NCBI RefSeq assembly: GCF_002078015.1
Contig: NZ_LWBP01000001.1
Span: forward strand, 186,001 to 250,000
Length of the DNA: 64,000 nt
Reading direction: 5' to 3'
Origin: Niastella populi
Lineage (GTDB): Bacteria > Bacteroidota > Bacteroidia > Chitinophagales > Chitinophagaceae
Position 1 is the first letter of the stretch; each line of letters opens with the position of its first letter. The position numbers were made by a program, and so were the translations under genes. Below, piece after piece: positions 24,520-33,995 of this stretch. The notes under the pieces are model-generated. The model made no database searches. It was given only the letters and a program-made list of their open reading frames with translations, and had not been told where the DNA came from.

Positions 24520-26241
24520 TTAATGAAGGTCCCGTACCACCTCCGAACCGGAGCCTCCGCGCAACACATCGAGGTCGGCCCCAAGATGTGCCTGCTGCAC
24601 ATGATCGATGTAAAACTTTACATAACCGCGCGTTGCCATGGGAGTGGGGGACTGCCATTGGGCTTTACGGGCGGTCAGTTCTTCCACCGGAACATCGAGG
24701 TGCAGTTTGCGGGCGGCAACATCCAGTTCTATCATATCACCGTTCTGTACAAGCGCCAGTACACCGCCAATGGATGATTCGGGCGATACATGCAGCACAA
24801 CCGTACCGCCGGCTGTACCGCTCATGCGGCCATCCGAAATACGCACCATGTCCTTAACGCCTTTTTGCAATAGTTTAAGGGGCAGGTCTACGTTGCCCAC
24901 TTCCGGCATACCGGGGTAACCAACCGGACCTACTCCTTTTAATACAATTATACAATGTTCATCGATATCGAGGTCGGGATCGTCGATGCGTGCATGATAG
25001 TCTTCTATGTTCTCGAACACTACGGCCCGGCCGCGGTGTTTTAATAAATGCGGTGAAGCGGCCGAAGGTTTTATAACGGCCCCGTTCTCACATAAGTTGC
25101 CCTTCAGCACGGCCATACCGGCATTCTGCTGCAATGGCGCCGCCGGTGTGGCGATCACATCATTGTTATAGCAGGTAGCTACGGCGCTATTGTCGCTGAT
25201 GCTTTTCCCGTTAACGGTTATGGCCTTGTTGTGTAACCACGATTGCATTTCCTTTATGATCACGGGCAAACCGCCGGCATAATAAAAATCCTCCATCAGG
25301 TATTTACCCGATGGTTTCAGGTTAAGGAGTAAAGGCACTTTACTGCCGATGGCATCGAAATCTTCCAGTGTAAGCGGTACTCCCAGGCGGCCGGCAATGG
25401 CCAGCAAATGAATGATGAAATTAGACGAACCGCCGATAGCTGAATTAATGACAATGGCGTTCTCGAAAGCGGCGCGGGTGAGTATCCGCGATAGTTTCAG
25501 GTCTTCCCGTACCATTTCAACGATGCGGCGGCCGCTCAGTTGCGCCATTACTTTTTTGCGGGCGTCAACGGCCGGAATGGCTGCGGCCCCGGGTAATGTA
25601 AGCCCAAGCGACTCGGCCATACAGGCCATGGTGCTGGCGGTGCCCATGGTCATACAATGCCCCTGGCTGCGCGCTACGCCAATTTCTACTTCATTGATAT
25701 CCGCGGCGGTATAATTTTCAACGTTTTGTTTTTCTTTTATCAGCCAGTTGAAGGAACCGCTGCCGATGCATTCGCCGCGAAACCGTCCGTTCAGCATAGG
25801 GCCGCCGGGTACAACAATCGTGGGCAGGTCAACGCTGCAGGCGCCCATGATGGTCGAAGGCGTTGTTTTGTCGCACCCTGTGAGCAACACCACGCCATCG
25901 ATGGGGTTGGCGCGAATGCTTTCCTCCACATCCATACTGGCGAGGTTGCGGAATAACATGGTGGTGGGGCGCATAACGGTTTCGCCCAGCGAAGTAACCG
26001 GAAACTCCAGTGGAAACCCTCCGGCTTCGATAACGCCGCGTTTTACCACTTCGGCAATGTCGCGCAAATGGCCATTACAGGGGGTGAGCTCGCTCCAGGT
26101 ATTGCAGATACCGATAACGGGTTTGTTCTGGAAATAATCATCCGGGTATCCCTGCGTTCTGAACCACGACCGGTGCACAAATCCCATCTTGTCACTTTTA
26201 CCGAACCAGTCGGCGCTACGGAGTTTTTTGTTATTTCTCAT
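24520..26241 (-). CDS. IlvD/Edd-family sugar-acid dehydratase (pentonate dehydratase type)
   Basis: A 573-residue cytoplasmic enzyme of the dihydroxy-acid dehydratase superfamily. Cys55 (TPCNGHL), Cys123 (TGCDKTTP) and Cys196 (GHCMTMGTAS) are spaced 68 and 73 residues apart, the same spacing as the [2Fe-2S] ligands Cys59, Cys127 and Cys200 of Rhizobium L-arabinonate dehydratase. The catalytic Ser is expected in GRMSGTAGG near the C-terminus. Such enzymes turn aldonic acids (L-arabinonate, D-xylonate, D-gluconate and others) into 2-keto-3-deoxy acids. It is downstream of a SusC/SusD pair on the same strand after a 300-base spacer and divergent from a sugar-acid gene set, so a sugar acid is a likely substrate; which one is not known. 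Confidence 0.9.
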   Translation of the reverse strand: MRNNKKLRSADWFGKSDKMGFVHRSWFRTQGYPDDYFQNKPVIGICNTWSELTPCNGHLRDIAEVVKRGVIEAGGFPLEFPVTSLGETVMRPTTMLFRNLASMDVEESIRANPIDGVVLLTGCDKTTPSTIMGACSVDLPTIVVPGGPMLNGRFRGECIGSGSFNWLIKEKQNVENYTAADINEVEIGVARSQGHCMTMGTASTMACMAESLGLTLPGAAAIPAVDARKKVMAQLSGRRIVEMVREDLKLSRILTRAAFENAIVINSAIGGSSNFIIHLLAIAGRLGVPLTLEDFDAIGSKVPLLLNLKPSGKYLMEDFYYAGGLPVIIKEMQSWLHNKAITVNGKSISDNSAVATCYNNDVIATPAAPLQQNAGMAVLKGNLCENGAVIKPSAASPHLLKHRGRAVVFENIEDYHARIDDPDLDIDEHCIIVLKGVGPVGYPGMPEVGNVDLPLKLLQKGVKDMVRISDGRMSGTAGGTVVLHVSPESSIGGVLALVQNGDMIELDVAARKLHLDVPVEELTARKAQWQSPTPMATRGYVKFYIDHVQQAHLGADLDVLRGGSGSEVVRDLH

Positions 26242-26269
26242 TGCTATTAATTATAATTTGTACTTGCAT

Positions 26270-26544
26270 GGTGCTATTCGTTATTCGGCAATCGGCAATC
26301 GTGAAATCCCGACAAGTCGGGACAGGCTGGCAAACGTGAAAGCCCTATACTCGTGATTAATAACTAATTTCACCATGGCCCTGTTTCTCAAACTGTCCCT
26401 TTCAATTCGCCGTTCAACCTGTTAGCTATTAATTGAGGTGCTGTACTGAGTGCCTTTATCACCTCTATCAACATTTCAACTATTTGTCACACTGTTCCAC
26501 ATAGGAATCCTTGTCAACCTGTTAACCCGTCAACTTTTCAACTT
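26270..26544. repeat. Repeat-rich spacer between SusD and dehydratase genes
   Basis: The 301-base gap (26242-26542) holds GGCAATCGGCAATCG words (near 26287), a 7-bp stem TCCCGAC-AA-GTCGGGA (26307-26322) and a GTCAACCTGTTAACCCGTCAAC block (26513-26544) that is related to words at 9340-9379 and 33978-34011 and runs to the SusD stop codon. No gene is seen. The spacing suggests that the dehydratase gene is separately expressed or that the SusC/D transcript is processed here. Confidence 0.65.
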
Positions 26545-28084
26545 ACTGTTTATCCCACCACACCCTCGTGCTCAGCATATCCGGTCCCTGGCGGCTGATC
26601 GCTTCATTCACATTATTCGTATTCACGCTCAATTCAGAAGTAGGGTAGGTAAGCCTTCTTATGAATGTGTTATTGGGTACATCGGGATTATTCGGTTGTC
26701 CATACGGATTGGGTGTAAGTGCCGGAAAGCCACTTCTTCTGAAGTTAGCAAAAGCTTCCGGTCCGTTCAAAAATGATGCGATCCAGTATTGCGTATTTAT
26801 CTGTTCCAGTTCACTACCGAAGGTAAGCGGGTTGGCGGCAACGTAAGTGTCGCGGTCGGTGGCGGAAATGGCGGAATTGGGGTCATAAACCGCCATCTGG
26901 TCCATATGCGCCCTGATGCCATCGGCAAAATAGCCGGCGGCGGTACCGGTGGTGATCCATCCGCGGAACCGGGCTTCGGCCAGCAGCAGGTTGGTTTGCG
27001 CCGCTGTTACCAGGAATACGGGTGAAAAGGTTTTCACTATCCTGCGGCGGTCAACCTGGCTGTAATCATAAAAACTGGCGAGCCCATCGGCGGTAGCGGC
27101 AGCCCCAATGGTGCCATTGTCTTTTCCTATAGGCATTCCAATCTGTTTTGCAGGGTCGGTAGAGCCAATGGCCACTGTTTGGGTAGCGCCGCTGCTGGCG
27201 CCCACATACCTGATGGCGATCGCCTTCAACCGCGGGTCGTTGGTGCTCTTCAACTGGTCAACGAACGGTTTGGCAAGGTAAAAGTTGGCCGCCTCGCTGC
27301 CATTGAGCGTAGCTCCTATGGGTTGTGTGAAGTTGGCGTCATGGCGAATATAGGCATTGTCGGAATTGGCGGTAATGACGCCCCCGGCCACAGCCGCCTG
27401 CACGGTGCTTTGCGCTTTGGCCGGATCCACTTTACTCAAACGCATCCCGGCGCGCAGCAACAGCGAATAAGCGAACTTTTTCCATTTGGCCACATCGCCG
27501 GCATACAGCACATCACCGGTTTCAATGTTGCTGGTGGTAGTAAGGGCTGCTGCCGCTTCGGTAAGTTCCTGGATGATCTTTGCATATATGTCCTGCTGGC
27601 GATCGTATTGGGGAAACAGGATGCGCTCTGCGAAACCGGCGCCGCCCTGTGAATAGGGAATATCTCCATACTGATCGGTAAGGATCATAAATACATACGA
27701 CTGGTAGATCCGCGCCATGTTGTACATGTTGGTGCGGGTTGAAAGATCTTTGGAGCGGGTCAATGCGTCGTAGGTGTTCTTTATCACGCTTTGATAATAG
27801 GCTGTCCACATTGGTTGCGTGGTTACATCCCGGCTGTCCTGGTTAAAATTGGCGCCTGCCAGAACACCGCCATTGGGCGTTACCATCTGTTGTACGATGC
27901 CTACGTCGAATACCAGCGATTTTACCGGGAACGAAGTATTGATAATGGCCTGGTTCAGCAGAATGGCCGGGTCGAGCGAAGTGGGATTGGTCTCATTCAC
28001 ATTCAGGTCGCTCAACCCCTTTTCACAGGAAGCAGAGAAGCCTAAAAGGAAGACCAGCGTTATATATTGTGCGATCTTTTTCAT
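26543..28084 (-). CDS. SusD-like outer-membrane lipoprotein (SusD-like_2 type)
   Basis: A 513-residue lipoprotein: signal MKKIAQYITLVFLLGFSASC with Cys20 as the lipidated residue. The body has the features of the shorter SusD-like_2 branch: LSDLNVNETNPTSLDPAILLNQAI after the signal, an NMARIYQSYVFMILTDQYGDIPYSQ segment in the TPR region, and a C-terminal FLNGPEAFANFRRSGFP block. This branch pairs with SusC transporters for oligosaccharides or other compounds. It lies 11 bases downstream of the SusC gene. Compared with the first SusD of the window (642 residues) it belongs to a different subfamily, so the two loci are not recent duplicates. Confidence 0.93.
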   Translation of the reverse strand: MKKIAQYITLVFLLGFSASCEKGLSDLNVNETNPTSLDPAILLNQAIINTSFPVKSLVFDVGIVQQMVTPNGGVLAGANFNQDSRDVTTQPMWTAYYQSVIKNTYDALTRSKDLSTRTNMYNMARIYQSYVFMILTDQYGDIPYSQGGAGFAERILFPQYDRQQDIYAKIIQELTEAAAALTTTSNIETGDVLYAGDVAKWKKFAYSLLLRAGMRLSKVDPAKAQSTVQAAVAGGVITANSDNAYIRHDANFTQPIGATLNGSEAANFYLAKPFVDQLKSTNDPRLKAIAIRYVGASSGATQTVAIGSTDPAKQIGMPIGKDNGTIGAAATADGLASFYDYSQVDRRRIVKTFSPVFLVTAAQTNLLLAEARFRGWITTGTAAGYFADGIRAHMDQMAVYDPNSAISATDRDTYVAANPLTFGSELEQINTQYWIASFLNGPEAFANFRRSGFPALTPNPYGQPNNPDVPNNTFIRRLTYPTSELSVNTNNVNEAISRQGPDMLSTRVWWDKQ

Positions 28085-28095
28085 GATGCAAGGTG

Positions 28096-31000
28096 TTAGA
28101 ATTTAATATTCAGATTTAAGCCAAGGCTGCGGGTGGTTGGTAAACCGGGTGATTCAAGCCCTACCTGGTTGTCGGAACCAAACCCAAATGTTTCGGGGTC
28201 TATATTGTCGACCCATTTCTTCAGCATCAGTACATTGTTGGCTACGAGGTCGAGTTTCAGGCCTTTTACGGGCCATTTAGCCGGAATGTATTTGGTAAGG
28301 TCGTAACCCAGCGACACCTGCCGCAGCTTCCAGTAACCGCTGTTATAAATAACCGGCTCCACTATTTGTTGCGTACGCAGGTGTTCCCAGTAGGTTTGCA
28401 CCGCTGCAACGGCGTTGTTGGGATTGCCGTTGACATCTACGCCGGCGCCCTTTACACCGCCTACACGCCCTTCAAGCGTTCTTTTGTGCAGGCCATGGCG
28501 GATGGCATTGAAGTTGGTGCCCGACAGCATCTTTCCGCCCAGTTTGTAATCGATGAATACGGTAAGGTTAAGCCCTTTATAATTGACGGTGTTCAGAAAA
28601 CCGCCTACCCATTTGGGCAATGCGCTGCCGAACAATACAAAATCGGGGGTGCGCTGCGGTAAGCCGTTCGATTGAAATATCTGTTGTCCTTTTAAATCGC
28701 GGTTGTATCCGTAACCGGCAATCTGTCCCATTTCTTCACCTACCACATGCCGGGTTTCTCCGTTGAACACATGCGTACCGGTGGTTATACGCTCACCTGG
28801 TTTGTCTGAGATAATGCTTAGTACTTTGGTAATGTTGTACGAGGTATTGGCCGTAAATTCCCAGGTAAGGTCGGCTGTTCTTACCGGTGTAAGGTTCAGC
28901 ATGGCCTCAAACCCGTAGTTACGGCTTTTACCGCTGTTGATCGGCGTATTCAGATAGCCCGATGCATCTGAGATCTGTACCAGTACAATCTGATTGCTGG
29001 TGATCTTCCGGTAGGCGGCAAGGTCGACTATTACCCGGTTATTGAACATCCGCATTTCCAAACCCGCCTCCACTTCGGCTACCCGGCTGGGTTTCAGGTT
29101 CGGATTGGGTAATGTAGTACCGGAGGCATTGTTGCTGATATTGCTGGTGCCTACAGGTACCGGCTGCCCGTTGGGGTTGGCGATGAAATTTGCATTAGGG
29201 GTATAAAAAAGCTGGTTCGAATAGGGTTGTACATCGCCGTCGCTGCCAACCTCTGCGTAGCCTAACCGAAGTTTACCAAAGTTCAGCCAGGTAACGTTCG
29301 GGAGGTGTTCCGAGAATACATAACTACCCGAAACCGAGGGATATAAAATACTCCTGTTTTCAGGGGCCAGCGTGCTGAACCAGTCGTTACGCAGTGTACC
29401 GGTAAGGTAGTAGGTCTGGTTCAGGCCCAGTTCGGCCGAACCGTACAGTGAGTTAACGCCCTGTTCTATTCTTGTATATACCGGGTCTTTACCGCGGCCG
29501 TTCTGTACCGTATAAATTCCGCGGGTTATAAAATCGGTGACCACTACGTTGTTTATATCCGACCGTTTACGCATGCGGTTACCGCCTGCGTTGATGTTTA
29601 CATCGAGGCCGTCGAATTTCTTATTGGCATTCACCAGGAAATCGAGATTGGTTTCGCGGAAGCGGCGTGATTCCTGGGTGTAAATGCCGTTCACAAATCC
29701 CGGTGGCGCGGCGTTGCGCGAAGCCTGGCCGGTAGGGAAGTTGTTCACGTCCTCATCGCGCGCCCAGTAATCCTGTCCAAACCTGCCCTGCACACTCAAC
29801 CACGACAACAGGTTGTATTTAAGTGCCACATTACCGAAAATGCGGTCGCGTTTAATATTATGGAATTGTTCGGCCATAACCCAGTAGGGGTTGGTGCGGT
29901 TGGTGAACCTTGTCCAGGGATACTCATTTCCCTGCGCATTGTATTTATTTTCATCCAGCACCTTTAAGGGCATGGAGTTGGCCAGCGCCATCAGGGTGGT
30001 GGGTATGGAATTATCCTGGTTGGCGATATTTGGCGGGTTCTTATTGATCTCGCGGGAGTAGTTCACATTACCGGTCAACAGCAGTTGTTCAGATAAATTA
30101 TAACTGAAACCGAGGTTCATCGATTTGCGGTTGAATGAATTGTTCGGCATAATGCCTTTGTTATCGGTATTGTTCAACGATAACCGCATACCGCCTTTTT
30201 CGTTACTGGCTTCGAACGCTACGGTATTGGAAAGGTTTTGACCATTGCGGTAAAATTCCTTGATGCGGCTGCCTTGCGGCTGGTAAGGCACGGTGAGGTT
30301 ATTGAACAGGATATGCGTCATACCGGGTTCAAACTTTTCACCGAACGACCACTGGCCGGAAGTGGGGTTGGGGGTGGTGGGCCGAACGCCGTTCTCGCCC
30401 TGTCCGTATTCACTCTGGTAATCGGTGAAATCGAGCGGGGTGTCGTTGGTGTAATTCAGGTTGTATGTAACACCGATACCTTTTGTTTTTCCCTTGGTTT
30501 TTGTGGTGATCATGATCACCCCGTCTTTTGCGCGCGAGCCATAAAGGGCTGAAGCCGGTGCGCCCTTTAAGATGGTCATGCTTTCAATATCATCGGGGTT
30601 GATGCTCGATAACCCATCACCGCCATCGGCAAAAACGCCGCCGCCTTTAACGGAGATGGCATTGTCGTTGAAGTTGGTGTTATCTACCGGTACGCCGTTG
30701 ATAACGATCAGCGGGTTGTTTTGTCCGGAAATTGAAGATTGCCCGCGGATGCGGATCTTGGACGTACCGCCCGGCCCGGTGCCAAGCGAAGAAATGTTTA
30801 CGCCTGCCACCTTGCCCTGCAGGGCATTCATCACATTGCTGGTGCGGTTCACGGTCAGTTCTTCCGGTTTAACGTTGGTAGCGGAATAACCGAGGCTGCG
30901 GGCCGTCTTTTTTATACCAAGTGCCGTTACGATCACTTCGCCGAGGTTCTGGTTATCGGCTGTGAGGGAAACATCCACTACCGAACGGCCTTCAACGCCT

Positions 31001-31278
31001 ACTTCCATACTTTTAAAACCAACAGAGCTGAACACCAGCGTGGCATTGCTCCCGGCTGAGGGCGGCACCTGTATGGTGTATTTGCCTTCTGCGTTTGTTG
31101 AGGTTCCCTGTGATGTTCCTTTTACTATAACAGAAACCCGGGGAATTATTGTACCTTTTTCATCGGAAACTGTACCTGTAATAGTTTGAGCATGGGTAAC
31201 GGAAAGGAATAAATGTAAAGCGAGAAGCAGCCATAACCGCGCATAACGGGGAGGCCTGCCACTGGTATACTTTTTCAT
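28096..31278 (-). CDS. SusC/RagA-type TonB-linked outer-membrane transporter
   Basis: A 1060-residue complete SusC protein. The start at 31278 (MKKYTSG) is chosen because it directly precedes a signal peptide (LWLLLALHLFLSVTHAQ); the open frame extends upstream to 31365, but that part runs into repeat sequence. Domains in order: carboxypeptidase-regulatory-like domain (TITGTVSDEKGTIIPRVSV, about 30-110), plug with the SusC signature (VTALGIKKTARSLGYS), then the barrel ending RSLGLNLNIKF. It imports a ligand with the SusD encoded just downstream. The gene is divergent from an AraC regulator, and the region between contains near-palindromic repeats that could be its control sites. Confidence 0.96.
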   Translation of the reverse strand: MKKYTSGRPPRYARLWLLLALHLFLSVTHAQTITGTVSDEKGTIIPRVSVIVKGTSQGTSTNAEGKYTIQVPPSAGSNATLVFSSVGFKSMEVGVEGRSVVDVSLTADNQNLGEVIVTALGIKKTARSLGYSATNVKPEELTVNRTSNVMNALQGKVAGVNISSLGTGPGGTSKIRIRGQSSISGQNNPLIVINGVPVDNTNFNDNAISVKGGGVFADGGDGLSSINPDDIESMTILKGAPASALYGSRAKDGVIMITTKTKGKTKGIGVTYNLNYTNDTPLDFTDYQSEYGQGENGVRPTTPNPTSGQWSFGEKFEPGMTHILFNNLTVPYQPQGSRIKEFYRNGQNLSNTVAFEASNEKGGMRLSLNNTDNKGIMPNNSFNRKSMNLGFSYNLSEQLLLTGNVNYSREINKNPPNIANQDNSIPTTLMALANSMPLKVLDENKYNAQGNEYPWTRFTNRTNPYWVMAEQFHNIKRDRIFGNVALKYNLLSWLSVQGRFGQDYWARDEDVNNFPTGQASRNAAPPGFVNGIYTQESRRFRETNLDFLVNANKKFDGLDVNINAGGNRMRKRSDINNVVVTDFITRGIYTVQNGRGKDPVYTRIEQGVNSLYGSAELGLNQTYYLTGTLRNDWFSTLAPENRSILYPSVSGSYVFSEHLPNVTWLNFGKLRLGYAEVGSDGDVQPYSNQLFYTPNANFIANPNGQPVPVGTSNISNNASGTTLPNPNLKPSRVAEVEAGLEMRMFNNRVIVDLAAYRKITSNQIVLVQISDASGYLNTPINSGKSRNYGFEAMLNLTPVRTADLTWEFTANTSYNITKVLSIISDKPGERITTGTHVFNGETRHVVGEEMGQIAGYGYNRDLKGQQIFQSNGLPQRTPDFVLFGSALPKWVGGFLNTVNYKGLNLTVFIDYKLGGKMLSGTNFNAIRHGLHKRTLEGRVGGVKGAGVDVNGNPNNAVAAVQTYWEHLRTQQIVEPVIYNSGYWKLRQVSLGYDLTKYIPAKWPVKGLKLDLVANNVLMLKKWVDNIDPETFGFGSDNQVGLESPGLPTTRSLGLNLNIKF

Positions 31279-31345
31279 ACCGGCAAGTTGTTTTGGTGAG
31301 TAATCGTTGGTTAATGGTGTTCCACAAATGTGTGCGGTGAACAGC

Positions 31346-31541
31346 AGGTGTGGCACACCTAACATTAAAAGGAAAATTATCTGGTATTGGTATGAAAAAC
31401 TTCCAAAATAAAACTACGTTGGATATTGTACAGGCCGGTTGAATAAATTTCCTTTCTTTATATAAAGGGGGCCACACCTAAACGCTGCGAACAGGAGGTG
31501 TGGCACACCTGAACTGACGAACCAGAGGTGCGCCCACACCT
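31346..31541. repeat. AGGTGTGGCACACCT near-palindromes in the divergent SusC / AraC region
   Basis: The 15-base near-palindrome AGGTGTGGCACACCT occurs exactly at 31346-31360 and 31496-31510, with partial copies at 31471-31479 (CCACACCT) and 31526-31541. The same core forms the hairpin arms at 4413-4474 and 5674-5721 in the first PUL. Here the copies lie between the start codons of SusC (31278, minus) and AraC (31558, plus), so they could be operators as well as dispersed repeats. No full-consensus promoter was found for either gene. Confidence 0.75.
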
Positions 31542-31557
31542 GCATATAAAATGCCAT

Positions 31558-32445
31558 ATGAATCAATTTGTTCTGCAATATGGTAAATCAAACGAGCTGC
31601 TTTTATTCCCGCATATTCTCGAAGTGGGATTAAAGAAGAATGCATCTGTTTCATTCAACACTTTTTTAACCACGGCCACCGAGGGTTTGAGGCTTTATTA
31701 TATTATAGAAGGCCGCTTCGAGTGGCGGATCAATAACCAGCCTGTTATTCTATATCCCGGCGATGTGGCGGTAATTATGCCCGGCGTTCCCTTTGGCAGC
31801 GATAAGGGCAACCTCGAGGTCGGCGCTTTTACCTGGATCCACCTCGGTATTCAAAAGCTCGAAAACGGACAGGTTGTACCGGGTAAATGGAGCGGCCTGT
31901 CAGACAGCGAAGGCGCGGCCATTGGCAAGATCTTATTACTGAACCCCTCACCGGTATTGAGCCGGTTCAGCGAAGCCGGAAAGATCCTCAAATGCATTCA
32001 AAGCGAATTGTTCAGCACCGAAGTGGCTTACCAGGCGCGCGTCAATCACCAGCTCGATGAATTGCTTATACAGGTTACCCGGCAGTTGACGCGGCAAAAT
32101 CATTCCGCCCGCGACTTCCCAAAAACTTTTATGCACCTGGAGGAGATGTTGCGCCAGAACCTGGCGCATCAATGGACCGTGGAAGAAATGGCCGCCCTGG
32201 TTGGAATGGGCACTACGTTATTTACAGAAAAAGTAAAAAGCTATTCGGGATTTTCACCCATCAATTACCTGATCAATATCAGGATCTCTGAAGCCATCAG
32301 GTTGTTGAAGCGGCCCGATATCACTGTGACCGATATTGCGCTGGACACGGGGTTCTATTCGTCGCAGCATTTTTCAACCACTTTTAAAAAGCTCACCGGT
32401 TACCGGCCGAGTGAGTTCAGGAATAATCATTTGCGTAATATATAA
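31558..32445 (+). CDS. AraC-family transcriptional regulator with cupin N-domain
   Basis: A 295-residue regulator. ATG 31558 is chosen over the GTG at 31528, which lies inside the repeat copy. Residues about 20-150 form an AraC-type ligand-binding cupin (RLYYIIEGRFEWRI, YPGDVAVIMPG). Residues about 195-295 form the double helix-turn-helix: WTVEEMAALVGMGTTLFTEKVKSYSGFSPINYL and VTDIALDTGFYSSQHFSTTFKKLTGYRPSEF. These regulators usually activate nearby sugar genes on binding a sugar. The kinase gene starts 11 bases downstream, and the SusC/SusD genes are divergent, so both sides are probable targets. The effector is unknown but could be the sugar acid handled by the locus. Confidence 0.93.
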   Translation: MNQFVLQYGKSNELLLFPHILEVGLKKNASVSFNTFLTTATEGLRLYYIIEGRFEWRINNQPVILYPGDVAVIMPGVPFGSDKGNLEVGAFTWIHLGIQKLENGQVVPGKWSGLSDSEGAAIGKILLLNPSPVLSRFSEAGKILKCIQSELFSTEVAYQARVNHQLDELLIQVTRQLTRQNHSARDFPKTFMHLEEMLRQNLAHQWTVEEMAALVGMGTTLFTEKVKSYSGFSPINYLINIRISEAIRLLKRPDITVTDIALDTGFYSSQHFSTTFKKLTGYRPSEFRNNHLRNI

Positions 32446-32456
32446 TTACCATACAC

Positions 32457-33995
32457 ATGAAATGCATCATTACAATAGAATTGGGCACAAACGGGATAAG
32501 GATGTTTGCCTACGACCTCGATGGAAAGGTTATCGGTTCCATGAGGGGCTACTATCCAACATTCCATACCGAGCCCGATCACAGTGAGCAGGACCCTGAA
32601 CAGATATTTATTACCACCCTGTATGTGCTGAAGAATATTCTGAACGAATACATCCATCCAAAAAAATATAAGGTTGCCAGCATTTGTTTCTGCGCTTCCA
32701 TGCACAGCGTGCTGGCGGTCGATAAAAACGGCAATCCATTGGGCAACGCCATTACCTGGGCCGATAACCGGGCCAAGAAGGAAGCGCAGGAACTGCGGCG
32801 TTCAGAACTGGGGAAGAAGCTCTATGCGGCCACCGGTACACCCATTCATCCCATGTCGCCCCTGGTGAAGATCGCCTGGATAAGGGAGCATGATGCCGGC
32901 CGCTTTAAACAAACCAGCAAGTTCCTCGCTATAAAAAGTTATATCATTCATCAACTCACCGGTGAGTACATGATCGATTACAGTATTGCATCTGCTACCG
33001 GGCTGATGAATATCCATACCATAAAATGGGAAACCGACGCCCTGCAATATGCTGGCATAACGGCCTCAAAACTGCCGGGGCTGGCGCCGGTATTTACCAG
33101 TGCCGGAAAACTGAAAAAAGCCTATCAGCAGTCATTACGTTTACCGGCCGATACAAAGATCCTTATCGGCTCCAGTGACGGCTGCCTGGCCACTCTGGGC
33201 GATGGCGTAAAAGGCGAGGGGAAGGCCACCATAACCATCGAAGACAGCGGCGCCGTGCGGGTAATGGGACCGGCCGTATTGAAAGACGATAAAATGCGCT
33301 TCTTTAATTACCTGCTTACTGATAACTGTTATGTTTCCGGCGGACCAACCAATAATGGCGGGAATATCTTTGAATGGTTCACGCGGCAGTTCGGTGATTT
33401 TACCAATCCATTCGATATAGAGAACAGCATCGGGCAATTGATGGAAGAAGCGTCCAAAGTGCCTGCAGGTTCCGATGGGTTGCTGTTCCTGCCATATTTA
33501 TTGGGCGAACGCGCGCCTATCTGGAATGCCAATGCCCGCGGCGCCTATTTCGGGTTGAATATAAAACATGAACGCAAACATTTTGTGCGGGCTACCATCG
33601 AGGGCATCATGTATGAGATCTACAGCATTGGCAAAACGCTGGGTGAGCAGCGAAATATCAAAAGTTTGTCGGTGAACGGCGGTTTCGGTACCATTCCTTT
33701 TTGTACCCAGTTGATCGCCGACCTGTTCAATAAACCCGTGCGGCTTCGCCGCCAGTTTCACAGTGTAAGTTTTGGGGCTTTTCTATTAAGCGCCACCGAA
33801 ATGGGGATCTATAAATCACTCGATGATGCCGCCAAAACGGTTGAACTGCCCGATGTATATAAACCCAACAAACAGCATCATGCCATCTATGCCGATTACT
33901 TTACCATTTTTGAAAAGCTGAGTGCAAAGTTGTTCGATGAGTTCGAGGCCATAGATGAATTGCAGCATAAGTATGCCGTTAAGTTGACGAGTTAA
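32457..33995 (+). CDS. FGGY-family carbohydrate kinase, gluconokinase-like
   Basis: A 512-residue FGGY kinase. N-terminal phosphate loop IELGTNGIRMFAYD (usual DxGT is ExGT here), ITWADNRA and DYSIASATGLMNI, two segments typical of FGGY gluconate kinases, IGSSDGCLATLGDG, and the C-terminal ATP-binding VNGGFGTIPFCTQLIADLF. It probably phosphorylates gluconate or a related sugar acid or ketose in the cytoplasm. It is placed 11 bases after the AraC gene and upstream of the aldolase/dehydratase pairs, and is likely co-transcribed. The last codons (KLTS then stop) are encoded by a repeat word, as if a repeat replaced the original end. Xylulokinase-like activity is the main alternative. Confidence 0.85.
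   Translation: MKCIITIELGTNGIRMFAYDLDGKVIGSMRGYYPTFHTEPDHSEQDPEQIFITTLYVLKNILNEYIHPKKYKVASICFCASMHSVLAVDKNGNPLGNAITWADNRAKKEAQELRRSELGKKLYAATGTPIHPMSPLVKIAWIREHDAGRFKQTSKFLAIKSYIIHQLTGEYMIDYSIASATGLMNIHTIKWETDALQYAGITASKLPGLAPVFTSAGKLKKAYQQSLRLPADTKILIGSSDGCLATLGDGVKGEGKATITIEDSGAVRVMGPAVLKDDKMRFFNYLLTDNCYVSGGPTNNGGNIFEWFTRQFGDFTNPFDIENSIGQLMEEASKVPAGSDGLLFLPYLLGERAPIWNANARGAYFGLNIKHERKHFVRATIEGIMYEIYSIGKTLGEQRNIKSLSVNGGFGTIPFCTQLIADLFNKPVRLRRQFHSVSFGAFLLSATEMGIYKSLDDAAKTVELPDVYKPNKQHHAIYADYFTIFEKLSAKLFDEFEAIDELQHKYAVKLTS

Noticed and set aside
28096-31365. Longer SusC start at 31365
   Set aside because: The extra 29 residues come from repeat sequence and would place the signal peptide inside the protein; ATG 31278 fits better.
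31346-31510. AGGTGTG palindromes as ends of a small transposable element
   Set aside because: No target-site duplication, no constant internal sequence and no transposase; spacing between copies varies.
31528-31557. GTG start for the AraC regulator at 31528
   Set aside because: It lies in a copy of the AGGTGTG repeat; ATG 31558 gives the usual regulator beginning.
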